Source: Deinococcus aquatilis DSM 23025
GTDB taxonomy: Bacteria > Deinococcota > Deinococci > Deinococcales > Deinococcaceae
Length of the DNA: 64,000 bases
Direction of reading: 5' to 3'
NCBI RefSeq assembly: GCF_000378445.1
Contig: NZ_KB899702.1
Coordinates: 62,001-126,000, forward strand
Notes under the pieces: generated by a model
Seen by the model: the letters and a program-made list of their open reading frames with translations, nothing else
Told to the model about the DNA's origin: nothing
Database searches by the model: none
Made by a program: the position numbers and the translations under genes
Shown: piece after piece, positions 59,540 through 64,000 of the stretch
How the letters are laid out: every line of letters starts with the position of its first letter
Numbering within the stretch: position 1 is the first letter of the stretch

Positions 59540-60718
59540 TCAGATGCTGGAAGTCAGCCACTCGCGCACGCTTCCGGCCAGATACAGACTGCCCGCTACT
59601 AGCAAAGTCCCGCCCACCGGGGTCAGAGCCAGGGCGCGGCCCAACGCCCGTGCAGGTTCTTCTACTGCTTCGCCGCCGTAGTGGGCGGCCAGGTCTTGCG
59701 GCGGGGTTGCCAGATCGCCGGGGGCTGTGAACACGCGCACGGGAGCCACCGTCAGCAGGGGCGCAAGCGTGGCAGCGGTGTCTTTACGGGCCAGATTGCC
59801 GAACAGCAAAACGTCGGCACGCGGCACGGCGGCGGCCAGCGCCTGTGTGGCGTGTGGGTTGTGTGCGCCATCGATCAAAATGGTTTTGCCGTCCAGCACA
59901 ACTTCTTCCAGTCGGGCTGGGTGGTGGGCCGCCAACGCCGCCTCTGACCCCGAACCGTACCCCAGCAGGCGCAAGGTTGCCAGAGCCAGCGCCGCGTTGC
60001 TGTGCTGGTGTGACCCCCGCAGGGCCGGAGCGTGCGGCAGGGCAAACAGGGCCGGATGGGTGGCGGGCGTGTAAAGGGGCGCGTCCAGCTCGCGGCACAC
60101 GTCGCCAATCACATCCAGCGCTTCCCCGGTGGCGGTGGTCAGCAGCGGCACAGCGGGGCGGGCGGCCAGTGCCTTGTCGCGGGCGATCTGGGCTACCGTG
60201 CCGCCCAGTACCCCCACATGATCGAGCGCCACGTTGGTCAGCGCCACCGCCGACACGTCTTTGAGGGCGTCGGTGGCATCGCTGACCCCGCCCACGCCCG
60301 CTTCCATCACGGCCACGCGCACGCCTGATTCGGCAAATACGGTGCAGGCCAGCAGCAGCGACAGATCAAAAAACGCGCCCTCCCAGCCAGCCAGCCGCGC
60401 CTGCTGGATAAAGGCTGCCACCCGCGCCGGAGGGATGTCCTGTCCATTCACGCGAATTCGTTCTTCAAACCGGATCAGGTGGGGGCTGGTAAAACGGCCC
60501 GTGGGAACCCCTGCCGAGATCAGCCCAGCTTCCAGCATGGCGCAGGTGCTGCCTTTGCCGTTGGTGCCGACCACGCGCACCGAGGTAAAAGCGGCGTCGG
60601 GCTTTTCCTGGGCGTCCAGCAGTGCCCTTGCCACATCCGGCCCCCGGGCGCGGCCATTGCGGGTCCGGCCAAAAAACCAGTCGTAGTCGGGTGGGGGTGG
60701 GCTGGGCGCGGCGTCCAT
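59540..60718 (-). CDS. folC: Folylpolyglutamate/dihydrofolate synthase
   Basis: A 392-residue Mur-ligase-family enzyme that adds glutamates to folates and may also make dihydrofolate. The P-loop is VVGTNGKGSTCAMLEAGL (about 48-65), then GRFTSPHLIRFEERIRVNG and DHVGVLGGTVAQIARDKA, with the carbamylated-Lys region, and DGAHNPHA in the C-terminal domain. TACAGT lies 6 bases before a GTG that immediately precedes the ATG at 60718, so the true start of a leaderless mRNA may be that GTG (60721). It is divergent from purE with only about 35 bases between them. Confidence 0.92.
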   Translation of the reverse strand: MDAAPSPPPPDYDWFFGRTRNGRARGPDVARALLDAQEKPDAAFTSVRVVGTNGKGSTCAMLEAGLISAGVPTGRFTSPHLIRFEERIRVNGQDIPPARVAAFIQQARLAGWEGAFFDLSLLLACTVFAESGVRVAVMEAGVGGVSDATDALKDVSAVALTNVALDHVGVLGGTVAQIARDKALAARPAVPLLTTATGEALDVIGDVCRELDAPLYTPATHPALFALPHAPALRGSHQHSNAALALATLRLLGYGSGSEAALAAHHPARLEEVVLDGKTILIDGAHNPHATQALAAAVPRADVLLFGNLARKDTAATLAPLLTVAPVRVFTAPGDLATPPQDLAAHYGGEAVEEPARALGRALALTPVGGTLLVAGSLYLAGSVREWLTSSI

Positions 60719-60755
60719 CACCCCCCGACTGTAGCGGGTTAGGATGCCCCCTGAC

Positions 60756-61316
60756 ATGGACACGGCAACCGCGACAGAGGGCAGGGAACAACTGGAAGGA
60801 GTGCAAAACGGGTCACAGGTCGGCGTGGTGATGGGCAGCCGCAGCGACTTTGAAACGATGGCCGGGGCGCTGGACACGCTGGCGGCGCTGGGTGTGAATT
60901 ACGAAGTGCGGGTGCTGAGTGCCCACCGCACGCCCGGATTGCTGGCAACCTACGCGGCGCGGGCCGAGCGGCTGAATCTGGCCTGCATCATCGCTGGGGC
61001 AGGCGGCGCGGCCCACCTGCCCGGAATGCTGGCGGCCTTTACGCGGGTGCCGGTGCTGGGCGTGCCCGTACAGTCGCGTGCCCTCAGCGGTCAGGACAGC
61101 CTGCTGAGCATCGTGCAGATGCCCGCCGGGATTCCGGTGGCAACCTTTGCGATTGGCGCAGCGGGGGCCAAAAATGCTGCCCTGTTTGCCGCCGCCATGC
61201 TGGCCGTGACCGATTCGGGTGTGCGTGACCGCCTTCAGGCTTACCGGGATGCCCAGACGCGGGCCGTGCTGGATGACCCCTGGTTTGAGGGCCACCCGCA
61301 GGCGGGCGAAGGATGA
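60756..61316 (+). CDS. purE: N5-carboxyaminoimidazole ribonucleotide mutase
   Basis: A 186-residue purine-biosynthesis mutase converting N5-CAIR to CAIR. Marks are [75 protein letters not shown] and [16 protein letters not shown] lies about 10 bases before the ATG at 60756; an in-frame ATG at 60744 is an alternative. The N-terminus carries about 25 extra polar residues. The stop overlaps purK. Confidence 0.95.
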   Translation: MDTATATEGREQLEGVQNGSQVGVVMGSRSDFETMAGALDTLAALGVNYEVRVLSAHRTPGLLATYAARAERLNLACIIAGAGGAAHLPGMLAAFTRVPVLGVPVQSRALSGQDSLLSIVQMPAGIPVATFAIGAAGAKNAALFAAAMLAVTDSGVRDRLQAYRDAQTRAVLDDPWFEGHPQAGEG

Positions 61317-62458
61317 CCCCCCCACAGCCCACGGCCCACACCCCGCGCCCCACTCTGGGCATTCTGGGCGGCGGCCAACTGGCGCAGATGCTGGCGCTGG
61401 CCGCGTTGCCGCTGGGCGTGCGGGTATTGGTGCTGGAACCCGACCCGCACGCCCCCGCCCGCCTGTGCGCCGAGCATCTGCACGCGCCCTACACCGACCC
61501 GGCAGGCCTGAGCCGCCTGGCCGAATGCAGCGCCGTGACCCTGGAATTTGAAAACGTGCCCACGCAGGCGCTGGAAGCCCTGGCCGGACGGGTTCCGGTG
61601 CGTCCGGGCGCGGCGTTGCTGGAGCGTACCAAACACCGCGCCCGCGAAAAAGAAGCGCTGCGGGCGGCAGGGGTGGGCACGGCCCCCTTTGTGGTCATCG
61701 AATCTGGGGCCGACCTTGCGGGCGCACTGGCAGCGGTGGGCGGGCGCGGCATCCTCAAAACCTCCGAACTGGGCTACGACGGCAAAGGGCAGGCGCGGGT
61801 GGAGAGTGACGCCGAACTGAATGCCGCTTGGGCCTCTGTGAAGGGCGCGGCCTGCGTGCTGGAAGGCTTGGTTCCCTTTGTGCGCGAAGTCAGCCTCAGC
61901 GTGGCCCGCACTGCCGCTGGGCAACTGGCTTTTGGCCCGCTGATCGAAAATATTCACCGGGAAGGCATTCTCCGCACCAGCATTTTTCCGGCCACAGATG
62001 CGGACACACTGGAACCGCAGGCCCGCGAGTTGGCCCGCGCCTGTGCTCAGGCTTGGGCACTGGAAGGCCTGATGACGCTGGAATTCTTTGTGGTGGAGGG
62101 GAGAGAACTGCTGGTCAACGAGGTGGCCCCCCGTGTCCACAACAGCGGCCACCTGACCCAGGATGGCGGCGGCCTCAGCCAGTTTGAAGCGCAGGTGCGG
62201 GCTGTGCTGGGCCTGCCCCTCACCGACTGGCGGCCCCTGCACCCCACGGCGATGGTCAATCTGGTGGGGGTGGCCGATGCGACTGGGGAGCCTGTGCATC
62301 CCGATTGGGGCGCCATAGACGCTCTGCCGGGTACGCGGCTGCATCTGTACCACAAGGCTTGGCGGGCGGGCCGCAAGCTGGGACACGTGAATCTGGTGGC
62401 CGCCGATGCGGAGGCGTTGGCAGCGCGGTTGGCAGAGTTGGAGCGGTTGATTCCCTGA
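61313..62458 (+). CDS. purK: N5-carboxyaminoimidazole ribonucleotide synthetase
   Basis: A 381-residue ATP-grasp enzyme that carboxylates AIR to N5-CAIR, the substrate of PurE. Marks are [56 protein letters not shown], and [24 protein letters not shown]. The ATG overlaps the purE stop by 4 bases, a classical coupled purEK operon. Confidence 0.95.
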   Translation: MTPPQPTAHTPRPTLGILGGGQLAQMLALAALPLGVRVLVLEPDPHAPARLCAEHLHAPYTDPAGLSRLAECSAVTLEFENVPTQALEALAGRVPVRPGAALLERTKHRAREKEALRAAGVGTAPFVVIESGADLAGALAAVGGRGILKTSELGYDGKGQARVESDAELNAAWASVKGAACVLEGLVPFVREVSLSVARTAAGQLAFGPLIENIHREGILRTSIFPATDADTLEPQARELARACAQAWALEGLMTLEFFVVEGRELLVNEVAPRVHNSGHLTQDGGGLSQFEAQVRAVLGLPLTDWRPLHPTAMVNLVGVADATGEPVHPDWGAIDALPGTRLHLYHKAWRAGRKLGHVNLVAADAEALAARLAELERLIP

Positions 62459-62543
62459 AAACTTCCCCCCGGCCCCCCACCAGTTAAATGCCGTCCCAAG
62501 CGGGCCTCACGCCGCGTCAGCTGCCCAGCCTCAGCATCAGGGC

Positions 62544-63704
62544 ATGACACGCCTGAGCTTGCTTCTCACTCTCTGCCTGTGCGGCGCGGCCTCCGCGCAG
62601 GCCACCGACGCTCCTTTCAAGCTGATCTTGCGTGCCACCGAGCAAAAAATTCAGAAGGGCGAGGTCAGCACGGCGGAGATTGTCAAATCCTGGAAGTTGC
62701 CTGCCGCTGGGGTCGCGGCCAGCAAGAAGCACAGCAAAATCAGCACCACCCTCAGCCCCGTGCTGGACAAGATGTTCGACCAGATCAACGCCCGCGCCCC
62801 CCGCCCGGCCAGCTTCAGGAACGTGGGCGGATCGTGGGTGGCGACCCAGCAGACCGGATGGATCGCCGACAGGGACGCGACCAAAGCCAATCTGCTGAAA
62901 GCGATCATGGCGGGCAAAGACAGCGCCGAAGTGGTGTATAAGGCCGTGGTGCCGGAGCGCAGCGTGAAGGTTTTTGCGCAGAGGGGCGTGCTGTGGCATG
63001 TGTCCAGCGGCGGCAGCAGCTATGGGGGCAGCCCCGATTTCCGCGTCAAAAACGTGTTGGTGGGGGCCAGCAAGCTCGACAATTTCTTTATCGCGCCGGA
63101 TCACGAGTTCAATTTCAACGAGGAAATCGGCACCATCGACGCCAGCACCGGATTTGTCAAGGGCTTTGTCATCAGCGGCGGCACCCTGACCAAAGAGGAC
63201 GGCGGCGGCATCTGCCAGGTCAGCACCACCATTTTCAGGGCGCTGTATCAGGCGGGCCTGCCCATCACCGAGCGCCATGAGCACAGCCACCGGGTGTCCT
63301 ACTACGACCCCGTCGGCTACGAGGCCACCGTGTACGCGCCCAGCAAAAATTTGCGGATGAAAAACGACACGGGCAAGCACCTGTTTATTCAGGCCGCCTG
63401 GGACACCAAGGCCCAGACCCTGCGATTCGACGTCTTCGGGGCCAACACCGGGCGCAGCGTGAGCATCAGCAAGCCCGTGATCAGCGACTTCAAGCCCCCT
63501 GCCGCTCCCAGCTACAGCCCTGACGACCGCGTGGCGATCGGAGGCCGCCGCCTGCTCGATACGCCCATGCAGGGCATGACCAGCCTGATCACCCGCACCA
63601 TCAAAACTTCAGGTGGCACCCTCCTGAGCAAAGACACCCTGAAAAGTGTGTATAAGCCGTGGGGGGCGGTGTATGGGGTGAACCCGCGAGACGGAAGGCT
63701 GTAA
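62544..63704 (+). CDS. Exported VanW-domain protein
   Basis: A 386-residue protein with a signal peptide (MTRLSLLLTLCLCGAASAQA), a helical/beta region (about 25-180) and a VanW domain (about 185-310). The core is EFNFNEEIGTIDASTGFVKG, GGGICQVSTTIFRALYQAGLPITERHEHSHRV and YDPVGYEATVY. VanW is named after a vancomycin-resistance cluster gene, but the function is unknown; the domain is widespread and probably acts at the cell envelope. There is no vanHAX-type gene here, so resistance should not be inferred. Confidence 0.88.
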   Translation: MTRLSLLLTLCLCGAASAQATDAPFKLILRATEQKIQKGEVSTAEIVKSWKLPAAGVAASKKHSKISTTLSPVLDKMFDQINARAPRPASFRNVGGSWVATQQTGWIADRDATKANLLKAIMAGKDSAEVVYKAVVPERSVKVFAQRGVLWHVSSGGSSYGGSPDFRVKNVLVGASKLDNFFIAPDHEFNFNEEIGTIDASTGFVKGFVISGGTLTKEDGGGICQVSTTIFRALYQAGLPITERHEHSHRVSYYDPVGYEATVYAPSKNLRMKNDTGKHLFIQAAWDTKAQTLRFDVFGANTGRSVSISKPVISDFKPPAAPSYSPDDRVAIGGRRLLDTPMQGMTSLITRTIKTSGGTLLSKDTLKSVYKPWGAVYGVNPRDGRL

Positions 63705-63709
63705 GACGT

Positions 63710-63840
63710 CAGAGGCCAGTGGTCAGTGGTGAGTGGGAAAAGAGGGGAGATAGTGGATCGTGGAACGTGGATCGTGGATCGTGGAGGAAGGCTTGTGTGC
63801 CTTTTCCACGATCCACCTTCCACTTGCCACGATCAGAAGC
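63710..63840. repeat. Intergenic repeat element (GTCAGTGG and GATCGTGG units)
   Basis: It begins with GTCAGTGGTGAGTGG-like sequence, continues with three close copies of GTGGATCGTG/GTGGAACGTG, and ends with their inverted counterpart (TTCCACGATCCACCTTCCAC). The flanks GAGGAAGGC and GCCTTTTCC can form a hairpin. It lies between convergent genes and is related to 28904-29013 and 34330-34445. Confidence 0.55.
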
Positions 63841-64000
63841 TCACTTCACTGTTTCTGAAATCGTTTCCGCCAGCGCCCTGATTCCGCGCTCGATCTGCTC
63901 TGGCGTGGCGTTGCTGTAGCTCAGGCGCATGGTGTTCTGGCCGCCGCCCAGCGCGAAAAACGAAGCGCCGGGAACGAAGGCCACCTTGCGTTCCACGGCT
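63841..64000 (-). CDS. C-terminal end of a PLP-dependent aminotransferase (truncated by window edge)
   Basis: The 53 visible residues include KVAFVPGASFFALGGGQNTMRLSYSNATPEQIERGI, typical of the C-terminal domain of class I/II aminotransferases of the 2-aminoadipate/LysN (KAT II-like) group; the Arg in MRLSY binds the substrate carboxylate. The stop is at 63841-63843. The start lies beyond the window. Confidence 0.8.
   Translation of the reverse strand, partial: AVERKVAFVPGASFFALGGGQNTMRLSYSNATPEQIERGIRALAETISETVK

Noticed and set aside
62544..63704. Vancomycin-resistance determinant (VanW)
   Set aside because: VanW domains are common outside resistance clusters, and no vanH, vanA/B-type ligase partner cluster or vanX is present; the ddl at 22079 is an ordinary D-Ala-D-Ala ligase.

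Overview
The window looks like chromosomal DNA of a Deinococcus-type bacterium. It is GC-rich and gene-dense. The proteins point the same way: a roughly 1340-residue DnaE, an orphan OmpR regulator very like DrRRA of D. radiodurans, two endonuclease III paralogues and Deinococcus-style exported proteins. Many genes have a -10-like hexamer (TAnnnT) only 6-7 bases before the start codon and no ribosome binding site, which is the leaderless architecture known in this genus. I count about 60 protein genes, three tRNAs, one probable structured ncRNA and one small integrated element.

Layout. 0-9.7 kb: cell-wall amidase, endonuclease III-like protein, orphan amino-acid ABC binding protein and permease, an odd cytochrome c, an IclR regulator, a P1 peptidase and an orphan response regulator. 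9.8-13.7 kb: c-di-GMP signalling (CHASE4-GGDEF-EAL protein plus a pseudo-receiver/Roadblock protein). 14.1-20 kb: 2-oxoglutarate dehydrogenase E1 (odhA) and E2 (odhB), separated by an unknown conserved gene and a ncRNA on the other strand. 20-28 kb: secreted papain-like protease, D-Ala-D-Ala ligase, and a peptide ABC importer (binding protein and two permeases). 28-35.7 kb: YgfZ, early tetrapyrrole genes (hemA and a precorrin-2 dehydrogenase-like gene), tRNA-Trp, CutA, an FtsB-like protein, a thioesterase, a ROK kinase and an M29 aminopeptidase. 35.9-40.1 kb: an element integrated at tRNA-Pro(GGG). 40.4-64 kb: Baeyer-Villiger-type monooxygenase, endonuclease III, MFS and EamA exporters, prenyltransferase, an ABC ATPase-permease fusion, Nudix, SDR, dnaE, a PilT-like ATPase, folate genes (MTHFS-like, folC), tRNA-Lys, purEK, a VanW protein and a truncated aminotransferase.

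The most striking element lies on the minus strand at about 17.08-17.47 kb. Two consecutive RNA modules each carry a near-perfect tRNA T-arm, 3' acceptor strand, 5' acceptor strand and D-arm in permuted order (T-arm first, D-arm last). In the second module the anticodon stem is replaced by a helix with an internal CGAAG loop on a 9-bp base helix. This is the architecture of bacterial Y RNAs, the partners of the Ro60/Rsr ring protein, but no Ro60 gene is in the window. A promoter-like sequence and a strong terminator bracket the unit.

The second accessory feature is the tRNA-Pro element. A 51-bp duplication of the tRNA 3' end flanks about 4.1 kb holding an HNH remnant, a Rep-like remnant, a DUF4157 protein with a C-terminal HEVGH metalloprotease-like domain, and an overlapping small lipoprotein that could be its immunity partner. 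No integrase remains, but paired 9-bp repeats that could be integrase arm sites persist inside both ends.

All functional calls rest on recognising motifs by eye; no database search was run.
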